This document shows positions 46,521 through 54,352 of a stretch of 64,000 nucleotides of DNA, piece after piece; position 1 is the stretch's first letter, and every line of letters begins with the position of its first letter. Source of the DNA: Acidobacteriota bacterium (GTDB taxonomy: Bacteria; Acidobacteriota; Terriglobia; Terriglobales; Acidobacteriaceae); NCBI GenBank assembly GCA_021846985.1, contig JAJZVX010000006.1, forward strand, positions 62,001-126,000, written 5' to 3'. A program made the translations under genes and the position numbers. The notes below the pieces were generated by a model, which was not told the origin of the DNA, searched no databases, and worked only from the letters and a program-made list of their open reading frames with translations.

Positions 46521-47459
46521 ATGCACTACAACCCGCTCGGACCCACCGGCATGAACGTCTCGCGCCTGAGCATGGGAGCCTCCGCCCTGGGCTCCGTCTT
46601 CCATCCGGTTGACGAAAGCGAAGCCATCGCCGCCGTCCACACCGCCCTGGATGGCGGCATCAACTACTTCGACGTGGCTCCTGCCTACGGCGGCACGCGC
46701 TCCGAGACGGTTCTCGGCAAGGCCTTGCGGGGCATCCCTCGTGACCGTTACTACCTCTCCACCAAGGTCGGCAAGTATACCGGCCCCGAAGCCTACGGCA
46801 ACGACACCCTTGACTACTCCCGCGCCCGCATCCGCGCCTCGCTCGATGAAAGCGCCGCCCGTCTGGGCACGGATTACTTCGACATCCTCCACATTCACGA
46901 CATCGAATACCAGAACCGCACGCACACCGAGTGGGCCCTGAGCGAAGGCTACGAAGCCGTTCAGGAATTAAAACGCGAAGGCCGTATTGGCAACGTCAGC
47001 TTCGGCATCTACCCGATGGATCTGTGGCAGCGCATCCTTTCTACCATTCCCATCGACGCCGCCCTCGTCCACAACCACTACTGCCTCAACGACACCCGGC
47101 TCCTCGAACTGCTTCCCCTGGCGCGCGCGAAGGGCATCGGCATCATCAACGGCTCACCCTTCGCCTCCTCGCTGCTCACCGACAGCGGCCCCGCCGCGTG
47201 GCATCCCGCCACGGCGAAGGACCGTGCGATTTTCCGCGCCGCCGCCGAGTTTTGCCGCCGCCAGGGAACCAACATCAGCACCCTCGCCCTTCAGTTCTCC
47301 GCGAACCACCCCGAAATCCCCACCACTCTCTTCAGCACCTCCAATCCCCAAACGGTTCTTCGCAACGTGCAGTGCCTCGACCAGCCACCCGACATGCAAC
47401 TCCTCGCCGAGGTCCGCAAGATCCTCCAGCCGGTTCTCGACAAGCAGTGGGATTACTGA
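46521..47459 (+). CDS. Aldo/keto reductase, L-fucose/galactose dehydrogenase-like
   Basis: NAD(P)-dependent oxidoreductase of 312 residues. MHYNPLGPTGMNVSRLSMGASALGSVF, the catalytic INYFDVAPAYGGTRSETVLGKAL and the LDYSRARIRASLDESAARLGTDYFDILHIHDIEY segment resemble the L-galactose/L-fucose/D-arabinose dehydrogenase group of aldo/keto reductases. Such enzymes oxidise the free sugar to the 1,5-lactone, and the next gene encodes a lactonase, which strengthens the reading. TTG at 46515 is an alternative start in the same frame. Its stop is followed within two bases by the lactonase start, so the two are co-translated. Confidence 0.85.
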   Translation: MHYNPLGPTGMNVSRLSMGASALGSVFHPVDESEAIAAVHTALDGGINYFDVAPAYGGTRSETVLGKALRGIPRDRYYLSTKVGKYTGPEAYGNDTLDYSRARIRASLDESAARLGTDYFDILHIHDIEYQNRTHTEWALSEGYEAVQELKREGRIGNVSFGIYPMDLWQRILSTIPIDAALVHNHYCLNDTRLLELLPLARAKGIGIINGSPFASSLLTDSGPAAWHPATAKDRAIFRAAAEFCRRQGTNISTLALQFSANHPEIPTTLFSTSNPQTVLRNVQCLDQPPDMQLLAEVRKILQPVLDKQWDY

Positions 47460-47460
47460 C

Positions 47461-48309
47461 GTGCTCATCGACGCCCATCATCATCTCTGGCAGTACAATG
47501 CGCGCGACTACGTCTGGATGACCGATGCGCACGATGCCCTCCGCCGCGACTTTCTCATCCCCGAGCTTGAGCAAGTCACAGGCCCGTCCGGCGTCGATGC
47601 CACCGTCGCCGTACAGGCGCGTCAGACGATCGAAGAGACCGAGTGGCTGCTCGATCTCGCCGCTCGCCATCCCTTCATCCGCGGCGTCGTCGGCTGGGTT
47701 CCGCTTGCCGATCCTGCCGTCGACGCGCACCTGGAGCGCTTTGCTGCCAACCCGCGCCTCCGCGCCGTCCGCCACGTTCTCCACGACGAGCCCGACGACA
47801 ACTACATCCTGCGCCCCGATTTCAACCGTGGCGTCAGCCTGCTCAAGCGTTGCAACCTGGCCTACGACATTCTCATCTTCGCGCGCCATTTGCCCCAAAC
47901 CATGGCCTTCGTCGACCGCCATCCCAGCCAGGTCTTCATTGTCGACCACATCGCCAAGCCGCGCATCAAGGACAGGATCGTTTCGCCGTGGCGCGAGAAC
48001 CTCCGTGAGCTCGCCCGGCGTGAAAATGTCTTCTGCAAGCTCTCCGGCATGGCCACCGAGGCCGACTGGGAGCACTGGACCAAGCAGGATCTCGAGCCGT
48101 ATTTCGATGCCGTCTTATCGGCCTTCGGCCCGGCGCGTCTCCTGTTCGGTTCCGACTGGCCCGTGGTCAATGTCGCCGGCGGATACACAAAATGGATCTC
48201 CGCCTTGCACAGCTTGATTGCCGGGCTCTCGCCTGCCGAGCAGGCCGCCATCCGCTCCACCACCGCCATCGCCGCGTACAAGCTCGCGGCCGGCGCCGAG
48301 CGCGACTAA
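47461..48309 (+). CDS. Amidohydrolase family lactonase (L-fuconolactonase-like)
   Basis: A 282-residue metal-dependent hydrolase of the amidohydrolase_2 family. It begins IDAHHHLWQYNARDYVWMTD, where HxHLW is the first metal motif, and contains FVDRHPSQVFIVDHIAKP and LLFGSDWPVVNVAGGY, with the GSDWP Asp that completes the metal site. This pattern is typical of L-fuconolactonase/rhamnonolactonase enzymes, which hydrolyse the sugar lactone formed by the upstream aldo/keto reductase. The GTG start lies one base after the reductase stop. No dehydratase or aldolase for the next steps is in the window. It is convergent with the thioesterase gene four bases away. Confidence 0.88.
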   Translation: MLIDAHHHLWQYNARDYVWMTDAHDALRRDFLIPELEQVTGPSGVDATVAVQARQTIEETEWLLDLAARHPFIRGVVGWVPLADPAVDAHLERFAANPRLRAVRHVLHDEPDDNYILRPDFNRGVSLLKRCNLAYDILIFARHLPQTMAFVDRHPSQVFIVDHIAKPRIKDRIVSPWRENLRELARRENVFCKLSGMATEADWEHWTKQDLEPYFDAVLSAFGPARLLFGSDWPVVNVAGGYTKWISALHSLIAGLSPAEQAAIRSTTAIAAYKLAAGAERD

Positions 48310-48313
48310 CCGT

Positions 48314-48853
48314 TTATCTGCCGTTCAGTTGATTGCGCGTGAGCTCGTTCCAGGCAGCCATGTCCTCCGGCATCGGCGGGCTGGTCACGCCCGGCTCAAT
48401 GCGCTGAATCACCGTCTGCGGTTGCACGGTTCCTGCGCCGTCGCGCAGCATTCCCTTGACCCAGCCCACCGCCGCCAGCCCCCTGTTCCCGTTAAACGTC
48501 TGCTCAATATAAAACCAGCGCTCATCCCAGCACACCAGCCGCGAGTTCAGCACGAAGTCTGAAAAGAGCGGCAGCGACCGCCGGTAGGTTATCCACGTTG
48601 CGCCTACCAGCGGCTGCCAGCGCGACCGCAGCATATGTTCCAGCAGCCGCGTTCGCGCCAGCAGGTGCGTGCGCGCGTAGTCCATCACGCTCAGGTAGCG
48701 CGCGTTGTTCATGTGCAGATTGAGATCGATGTCGTTGGGCAGCACCCGCAGCCGCATCCGGTCTTCCGCCAGCACATGCAGCCGCGGCAGCGGCTTGACA
48801 AACTGCCGCGCCGCCAGCGCGGGTATGCGGACAAAGCTGATGAAATGCGACAC
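48314..48853 (-). CDS. Acyl-CoA thioesterase family protein
   Basis: A 179-residue hotdog-fold protein. The segment LRVLPNDIDLNLHMNNARYLSVMDYARTHLLARTRLL, with its NDxDxNxHMNNARY motif, is characteristic of the 4-hydroxybenzoyl-CoA thioesterase-like/THEM6 group; the Asp and the N-H-M-N run form the likely active site. The substrate is unknown. The start is GTG 48851-48853 with GAGGAACAGGC upstream. It is convergent with the lactonase gene and divergent from the exported lactonase-fold gene. Confidence 0.8.
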   Translation of the reverse strand: MSHFISFVRIPALAARQFVKPLPRLHVLAEDRMRLRVLPNDIDLNLHMNNARYLSVMDYARTHLLARTRLLEHMLRSRWQPLVGATWITYRRSLPLFSDFVLNSRLVCWDERWFYIEQTFNGNRGLAAVGWVKGMLRDGAGTVQPQTVIQRIEPGVTSPPMPEDMAAWNELTRNQLNGR

Positions 48854-48986
48854 GCCTGTTCCTCACCCTCCGTTCTCTCGCAGCCAGTGTATATAGAACC
48901 GCGCGCGGCCGTCTGTGACCGCTCTCCCCGACCGCTGTTTCTCTGCTGGCGCATCCCGCCCTCCATCGGCGATAATCGCTTGCACC

Positions 48987-50117
48987 ATGAAAAAAACCTC
49001 TCGCCGCGAATTCGTGATGACGGCCTCCGCCGCCACGCTTACCGCCGCAGCATCCCAAGGCCGCGCTGCTTCTCCCCGTCAACGGGTCTTTGTTGCCTCC
49101 AACTCTCCTGACGGCATCCTCGCCTACGATTGGAATCCCGCCACCGCCGACCTGACTCCAGCCGGCGTAGCCGCCGTCATTGATAACGCCGATTGGGTCG
49201 CCCTGTCGCCCAACCGCGAGTATGTATTTGCCGCATGCGAGCTCAACACCTTCCAGGGAAAGCCCACAGGCGAAATCGCCAGCTTCCGCCTGCGCGGCGG
49301 CAAGCTCACCCAGCTCACCGCGCGCAACTCTGCCGGCACCGGAACCTGCCACTGTACCATCGACCAGACCGGACATGTTCTCATCGCCGCCGACTACTTT
49401 GGCGGCAGCGCGGCCAGCTTCCTGATCAACGACGGCAAACTCAGCCAGATCGTCTGGAAAGAACACTACACAAAGCACGGCCCCGATCCCGTGCGCCAGC
49501 CCACCGCGCACGCCCACTTCGCTTCCATCTCTCCCAATAATCGCTTTGCCTACATCAACGACCTGGGCGGCGACTGCATCCACATCTATCACCTCAACAC
49601 CACCACCGGCATACTGACGCCCGCGGGCACTTACACAACCAAGCCCGGCTTCGGTCCCCGCACCCTCCACTTTCATCCCAACGGGCACACCGCTTACTCC
49701 ATGAACGAAATGGCCGCCGTGGTGGATGTTCTCCACTGGGACCACACCACCGGCATGCTGACCCTGGTGAACCGCATCGACCTGCTGCCCTCCGATTACA
49801 AGGGTGTGGGCGCCGGCTGCGACACCGTCATCACCCGCGACGGCCGCTTCGTCTACTTCACCAATCGCGAACATTCCTTCATCTACGGCTTCAAGGCCAG
49901 TTTCACCTCCGGCGCCCTGACCCCCATCGGCCGCTTTGACGCCGGCGGCAGGCTCCCCCGCAACTTCGTCCTCGATCCTACCGAGCGCTGGATGCTCGTC
50001 GCCAACCAGGCCGAGAGCCATATCAACATCTACGCCCGCGACCCGGAGACCGGCCGGCTGTCCGAAACGGGCAAGAGCGTGGCCGCCGCTACGCCGATGT
50101 GCATTCTTTTCGCCTGA
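48987..50117 (+). CDS. Tat-exported lactonase family protein (seven-bladed propeller)
   Basis: A 376-residue protein with a twin-arginine leader (KKTSRREFVMTASAATLTAAASQGRAA). The mature part has the 6-phosphogluconolactonase-type seven-bladed propeller (PF10282-like), with repeated YVFAACE, HVLIAADYFGGSAASF and FVLDPTERWMLVANQAESHINIYARDPETGRL strings typical of these blades. Export suggests it does not act in the pentose phosphate pathway but on an extracytoplasmic lactone or as a binding protein. The start was set at 48987 from the leader; the track extends 24 residues further upstream. It ends before a strong hairpin and a convergent membrane-protein gene. Confidence 0.88.
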   Translation: MKKTSRREFVMTASAATLTAAASQGRAASPRQRVFVASNSPDGILAYDWNPATADLTPAGVAAVIDNADWVALSPNREYVFAACELNTFQGKPTGEIASFRLRGGKLTQLTARNSAGTGTCHCTIDQTGHVLIAADYFGGSAASFLINDGKLSQIVWKEHYTKHGPDPVRQPTAHAHFASISPNNRFAYINDLGGDCIHIYHLNTTTGILTPAGTYTTKPGFGPRTLHFHPNGHTAYSMNEMAAVVDVLHWDHTTGMLTLVNRIDLLPSDYKGVGAGCDTVITRDGRFVYFTNREHSFIYGFKASFTSGALTPIGRFDAGGRLPRNFVLDPTERWMLVANQAESHINIYARDPETGRLSETGKSVAAATPMCILFA

Positions 50118-50155
50118 AATGCGGAGCAGCGTGGCGGTGTTTCCCGCCGCACACA

Positions 50156-50189
50156 GCAGAAGGGCGCGGCCCTGGCCGCGCCCGTCTGC
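50156..50189. terminator. Strong GC-rich hairpin between convergent genes
   Basis: GCAGA-A-GGGCGCGGCC and its complement (GGCCGCGCCC-G-TCTGC) form a 10-bp core plus a 5-bp extension across one mismatch, with a two-base loop. It lies 39 bases after the lactonase-fold stop and 20 bases after the convergent membrane-protein stop, so a bidirectional terminator is likely. There is no T-run on the plus side. Confidence 0.6.
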
Positions 50190-50208
50190 ATTGCGTCAAT
50201 TCTCCGTG

Positions 50209-50892
50209 CTACTTCTCGTTTTGTCCTAAGAAACCCACAAGCAGTCCTAGTATGCCTCCCAAAAGCGGCCCCAGCAGCAGATAGGTCAGTCCCCGGTTCA
50301 GCGACTGCACCAGCGCCTGCGTGGCCGCATTGCCGATGGCCAGCCCTTCATACAGCTTCCATGGATCGGTGGTCTGAGGCGCCAGTGGAGATAGAAACAT
50401 GACCGTCAGAATTGCCCCGAAGGCCAGCAGGCAACTGGCCATGGCGCTCCACGCCCCGCACACCATCCCCATCGTGGCATCCCTGGTCAGCATGGAAGCG
50501 TGCAAGGCTGACGCTCCCCAGGCGGTCACGGCCCCCAGCATCAGCGCCATGCTCACGTATTGGACGTGTACCGCGCTCATGCGATGCGGAGCGGCATTGA
50601 ACGCCACTTGCCCGACCAGCAGCACGCCTCCCAGCAGTCCCAGAAGCGCTCCGGAAAACAATCCTTTCCGCAACTCCACGCCCCGGCTGCCGCCGGTCCA
50701 GAAGATGAGTCCCATGTAGCCGAGCAGCGCCACTCCTGGATCGATGCCCGTTGCCCCATTCAGGGGCAGGTTCATCACTTCGCTCCATGGGCGCAAGCGC
50801 ATGGCCAGCAACGCCAGGTCTGCGAGTGCAATCAGGAGCAGGGGAATCCGCAGAACAGGCGGCGCGTCAGCGCCCGTTGTGTTTTTTTTCAT
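50209..50892 (-). CDS. Polytopic membrane protein of unknown function
   Basis: A 227-residue integral membrane protein with about six hydrophobic segments (for example LLLIALADLALLAMRL, LFSGALLGLLGGVLLVGQVAF, YVSMALMLGAVTAWGASALH, MASCLLAFGAILTVMFL and GLTYLLLGPLLGGILGLLVGFLG). I do not recognise a family and see no catalytic residues. It lies between lpxC and the convergent lactonase-fold gene. The start ATG has a weak ribosome binding site (GAAGAAC). Confidence 0.7.
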   Translation of the reverse strand: MKKNTTGADAPPVLRIPLLLIALADLALLAMRLRPWSEVMNLPLNGATGIDPGVALLGYMGLIFWTGGSRGVELRKGLFSGALLGLLGGVLLVGQVAFNAAPHRMSAVHVQYVSMALMLGAVTAWGASALHASMLTRDATMGMVCGAWSAMASCLLAFGAILTVMFLSPLAPQTTDPWKLYEGLAIGNAATQALVQSLNRGLTYLLLGPLLGGILGLLVGFLGQNEK

Positions 50893-50990
50893 GTCGGTTC
50901 TTCAGCTCGATTCTGGCTCAACTGATTCCGAACTGCAGGATCATTCTAAATGCGGCTGCGTCCGCGGCAAGCCTCTTTCGCGCATTCTGG

Positions 50991-51926
50991 CTATGCCTCC
51001 AGCAGCGCCGCGCTGGTCAGCGGATGCGTTGCCGCCGTTGCCGGCGCGCCGCTCTCGCTCTCCGCGCGCGCCGGCACGCGCGCCAGTTCCCATGCCGACC
51101 GGTCTTTCAGCAGCCGCGACACCAACGCGGTGTGCATGGCATGACCGGCCCGCTCCGCCACAACATGGCCCTCGATCCGCCGCCCCACCAGCGCCAGATC
51201 CCCAATCAGGTCCAGCACCTTGTGCCGCACATATTCGTTCTCAAACCGCAGGGGCCCGTTCTCCGGGCCGCTTTCTCCCAGGATGATTGCATTTTCCGGT
51301 CCTACTCCGCGAATAAGGCCCATATCGCGCAGGCGATCTTCATCGGCCTTGTACCCAAAGGTCCGCGCCGGCGCAATCGTTGTCCCATACGTCTCCGCCG
51401 CCAGGTCTACAAAAGTGCTTTGCTGCCCGATGGGCGCCGGGAAGTCAATCGTATATTGAATGCTGTATCCCGATCCCGGATAGACGCCGATAAACTTATT
51501 GCCTTCGCGCACCTCCACAGGCCGCAGCACCCGCACCGTCTCCCGCCGCCGCCGCTGCATGCGGATACCCACATGTAAGAACGCCTCCACATAGGGCAGC
51601 GCACTGCCATCCAGGATGGGCAACTCCAGATTGTCGAGTTCCACGATCACGTTGTCCACGCCCATCCCGATGAGCGCCGAAAGCAGATGCTCGGTGGTTG
51701 AGATCAGCACGCCCTGCCGCATCAGGCTGGTTGCATAACTCACCTTGGCCACGTTGCGGCCCGTCGCCGAAATCTCAAAGTTGTCCAGGTCCGTCCGCCG
51801 GAAGACAATTCCCGAGCCGGCCGGCGCCGGCAGCATACGCATGCGCGAAGGAGCCCCGGAGTGCAGTCCAACCCCTGAAAATTCCAGCGGGGCAGCAATG
51901 GTCTGTTCCATGTGGGCGGATTGCAT
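50991..51926 (-). CDS. lpxC: UDP-3-O-acyl-N-acetylglucosamine deacetylase
   Basis: Zinc-dependent deacetylase for the committed step of lipid A synthesis. The 311-residue protein starts MQSAHMEQTIAAPLEFSGVGLHSG and carries the zinc ligands: His in ISTTEHLLSAL and the HKVLDLIGDL His and Asp; the catalytic His is in the GHVVAERAGHAMHTALV segment. The usual length and motifs suggest an active enzyme. The ATG at 51924-51926 is preceded by CCGGAG; the track uses a TTG three bases earlier. With kdsA it shows a lipopolysaccharide-type outer membrane. Confidence 0.95.
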   Translation of the reverse strand: MQSAHMEQTIAAPLEFSGVGLHSGAPSRMRMLPAPAGSGIVFRRTDLDNFEISATGRNVAKVSYATSLMRQGVLISTTEHLLSALIGMGVDNVIVELDNLELPILDGSALPYVEAFLHVGIRMQRRRRETVRVLRPVEVREGNKFIGVYPGSGYSIQYTIDFPAPIGQQSTFVDLAAETYGTTIAPARTFGYKADEDRLRDMGLIRGVGPENAIILGESGPENGPLRFENEYVRHKVLDLIGDLALVGRRIEGHVVAERAGHAMHTALVSRLLKDRSAWELARVPARAESESGAPATAATHPLTSAALLEA

Positions 51927-52136
51927 CAATACAGTGCTCCGGCTGCGGAAGATCGCGGCGCAGGGTATAGATTAGACGCAGAACCTCAACCCCGCACTGT
52001 GGTATTTTTGCCACACTCTGCACCGCATCCACCACCCGCCGCACTTCTTCTTTTCGATTCCATCACGCTGTAACTGGCGTAGAATCAAAGCGTCTTCCAT
52101 CTGCGCGACGACCGCCTCCGCGCGGAAAGGTCCAGG

Positions 52137-53300
52137 ATGCCCATGCCTTCCGAGCCTGCCATTCCACTCCGCGTCCTGCTCGCCGGCGCTCGGGGCAAGC
52201 AGCCGTCCCTGCTCGATCTGGCTCGACGCCTTATTCTTGCCGAGTCGCCCTCCGGCGAAAAATCAGCCCTCGACGCCTGCGTCGCGCTCGCTGCCACCCA
52301 CGCCGCCGCCCTCGGCGCCCGCGTCCGCCTCCATCGCCAACGCGCATCGGGCAACACTCTCGAGGCGCGCTTCGGCCCCCGCTCCCGCTCCGCCGCCCCC
52401 GTTCTTCTCCTCGGCCATCTCGACACCGTCTGGCCCCTGGGCACGCTGACCGCCATGCCCTGCCGTGTGGCCAACGGCCGCCTCTTCGGTCCCGGCGCGC
52501 TCGACATGAAAGCCGGCGTCGCCATGGCCTTCACCGCCCTTGAAATGCTCGCGGAGGCCGGTGTCCTCGACCGCGAGATCGTTCTTTTTCTCAACACCGA
52601 CGAGGAGATCGGGAGTCCCGCCTCGCGCCCTCTCATCGAGCGCCTCGCGGCTTCCTCCTCCGCCGTCTATGTTCTGGAACCCGGGCAGGGCCTGGCCTGC
52701 AAAACTGCCCGCAAGGGTACCGGCCGATGGCGCATCCAGGTGCGGGGCGTGGCCGCCCACGCCGGCGTGGACTTCGCAGCCGGAGCCAGCGCTCTGCGCG
52801 AAGTTGCCCGCATCATCGAAACCGTCAGCGGCTGGACAGGCCTGCGGCCCGGCCTCACCATCAACGTAGGCCTGGCCGGCGGCGGCTCCCGCCCCAACGT
52901 CGTGCCCGCCGAGGCCTGGGCCGAGGTGGACGTGCGCATCGCACGCGCCTCCGACGGCCCGCGCATAGCCCGCAAATTCGCCGCATTGCGGCCCGCGGAT
53001 CCTCGCTGCACCCTTACCGTCACAGGCGCCATCGAGCGCCCGCCGATGGAGCGTACGCGGGGCACGGTCCGGCTCTATCGCCGCGCCCGCGCCCTTGCCT
53101 CCGGACTCGGCTTTACTCTGGACGAGGCTTCCACCGGCGGCGCTTCGGACGGCAATTTTGCCTCTGCCCTCGGTATTCCTACTCTCGATGGCCTTGGCGC
53201 CGTGGGCGAAGGCGCCCATGCTGCCCACGAATCCGTCGAGATCGACCACCTTGCCCCACGCACCGCTCTGCTGGCCGCCCTGTTCGCAACCAGGGAATGA
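52137..53300 (+). CDS. M20 family metallopeptidase (CPG2/ArgE-like)
   Basis: A 387-residue dinuclear zinc peptidase. Motifs are complete: VLLLGHLDTVWPLG (His and Asp ligands), GALDMKAG (bridging Asp), NTDEEIGS (general base Glu and Glu ligand), RGVAAHAG in the dimerisation (lid) domain, and HAAHESVEI near the C-terminus (last His). The closest resemblance is to glutamate carboxypeptidase (CPG2)-type enzymes, which remove C-terminal glutamate from folate-like or peptide substrates. The N-terminal residues 1-20 are of low complexity and not a clear signal peptide. The ATG at 52137 follows GGAAAGGTCCAGG. Confidence 0.88.
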   Translation: MPMPSEPAIPLRVLLAGARGKQPSLLDLARRLILAESPSGEKSALDACVALAATHAAALGARVRLHRQRASGNTLEARFGPRSRSAAPVLLLGHLDTVWPLGTLTAMPCRVANGRLFGPGALDMKAGVAMAFTALEMLAEAGVLDREIVLFLNTDEEIGSPASRPLIERLAASSSAVYVLEPGQGLACKTARKGTGRWRIQVRGVAAHAGVDFAAGASALREVARIIETVSGWTGLRPGLTINVGLAGGGSRPNVVPAEAWAEVDVRIARASDGPRIARKFAALRPADPRCTLTVTGAIERPPMERTRGTVRLYRRARALASGLGFTLDEASTGGASDGNFASALGIPTLDGLGAVGEGAHAAHESVEIDHLAPRTALLAALFATRE

Positions 53301-53362
53301 TCCGGGCGGGCAGCATGATTTCGTCCGCTGTCACCCGAGTTCGGTCGAGGTGCGCGCATCTC

Positions 53363-54214
53363 TCAGCCTGCCTGAGCCTGTGCTTGCGCCACGGCCGGCA
53401 ACTCCGGCGTGGCTGCGATCAGCCGCTGCGTATACGGCTCGCGCGGATGCGCGCACAACGACTCCGCCTCGCCGGTTTCCACCAGCCGCCCCGCCTCCAT
53501 CACCGCAATGCGCGTGCTCAGATAGCGCACCAGCGGCATGGAGTGCGAGATGAAGAGATAGGTCAGCCCATGCTCCCGCTGCAGGTCTTTGAGCAGGTTC
53601 ACAATCTGCGCTCCCACGCTCACGTCCAGCGCGCTCACCGGCTCGTCCAGAATCAGCAACTTTGGCCTGAGCGCCAGCGCCCGCGCAATGTTGATCCTCT
53701 GCCTTTGCCCGCCGCTGAATTCGTGTGGATGCCGATCGAGCGCCGACTCGTCCAGCCCCACCTCGCGCATCAGCGCCGTTGCCCGTTCGCGCATTCTTTG
53801 GCGCTTGGCCCGCCGCCGCGCCAGCAGACTCAATTCCGCACTCTCCCCGCCATTCAGCCCGTGAATCGCCCATGGCTCGGTCACCAGCGCCAGCACCCTC
53901 ATGCGCGGATTGAGCGCAGCATAAGGATCCTGAAACACCGGCTGCATCTGACACCGCAGCCGCCGCATCTCCGCCGCCGAAGCCCGCGCCAGATCCACGC
54001 CCGCCACGCGCACCGCGCCGCGGCTTGGCGCCGTCAACCCCAGGATCATCCGCGCTACCGTCGTCTTGCCCGAGCCCGACTCGCCCACCAGCCCCAGCGT
54101 CTCGCCCGCTTCAATCTCCAGCGAAACGTCGCGCACCACCGCGCGCTCTTCCACCTTTAGCCCCGCTCGTCGCGGATAGCTCTTCCACACTCGCTCCACT
54201 TCAACCAGCGCCAT
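53363..54214 (-). CDS. Oligopeptide/dipeptide ABC transporter ATPase (OppF/DppF-like), orphan
   Basis: Single ATP-binding subunit of 283 residues. It has Walker A GESGSGKTT, a Q-loop VFQDPYAALNPRMRV, the signature FSGGQRQRINIARAL, Walker B LLILDEPVSALD and the H-loop SHSM. The QDPYAALNPRM run and the C-terminal REPYTQRLI are typical of the OppF/DppF subfamily that energises peptide or nickel importers. No permease, substrate-binding protein or second ATPase is nearby, so it must work with partners elsewhere or be a leftover. ATG at 54212-54214 is preferred; the track uses a TTG three bases upstream. Confidence 0.88.
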   Translation of the reverse strand: MALVEVERVWKSYPRRAGLKVEERAVVRDVSLEIEAGETLGLVGESGSGKTTVARMILGLTAPSRGAVRVAGVDLARASAAEMRRLRCQMQPVFQDPYAALNPRMRVLALVTEPWAIHGLNGGESAELSLLARRRAKRQRMRERATALMREVGLDESALDRHPHEFSGGQRQRINIARALALRPKLLILDEPVSALDVSVGAQIVNLLKDLQREHGLTYLFISHSMPLVRYLSTRIAVMEAGRLVETGEAESLCAHPREPYTQRLIAATPELPAVAQAQAQAG

Positions 54215-54352
54215 CAACGGCAGTATCGCACCTGGGCGCGGCCTGACGCCCGCCGTAACCGGTTTGCAGAGTATTCGCCGGCCTTGTGATACAAGAATTT
54301 AACAATGCTCCAGGCGGCCCACGGACAAGCCTGCCTGGGCGTGGAGACGCAC

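Noticed and set aside
48522-50021. 499-aa minus-strand ORF
   Set aside because: Antisense to the exported lactonase-fold gene; glycine/valine/alanine-rich shadow.
52727-54160. 477-aa plus-strand ORF
   Set aside because: Covers the M20 peptidase end in a wrong frame and the antisense of the ABC ATPase; composition is His/Arg/Gln-rich as in shadow frames.
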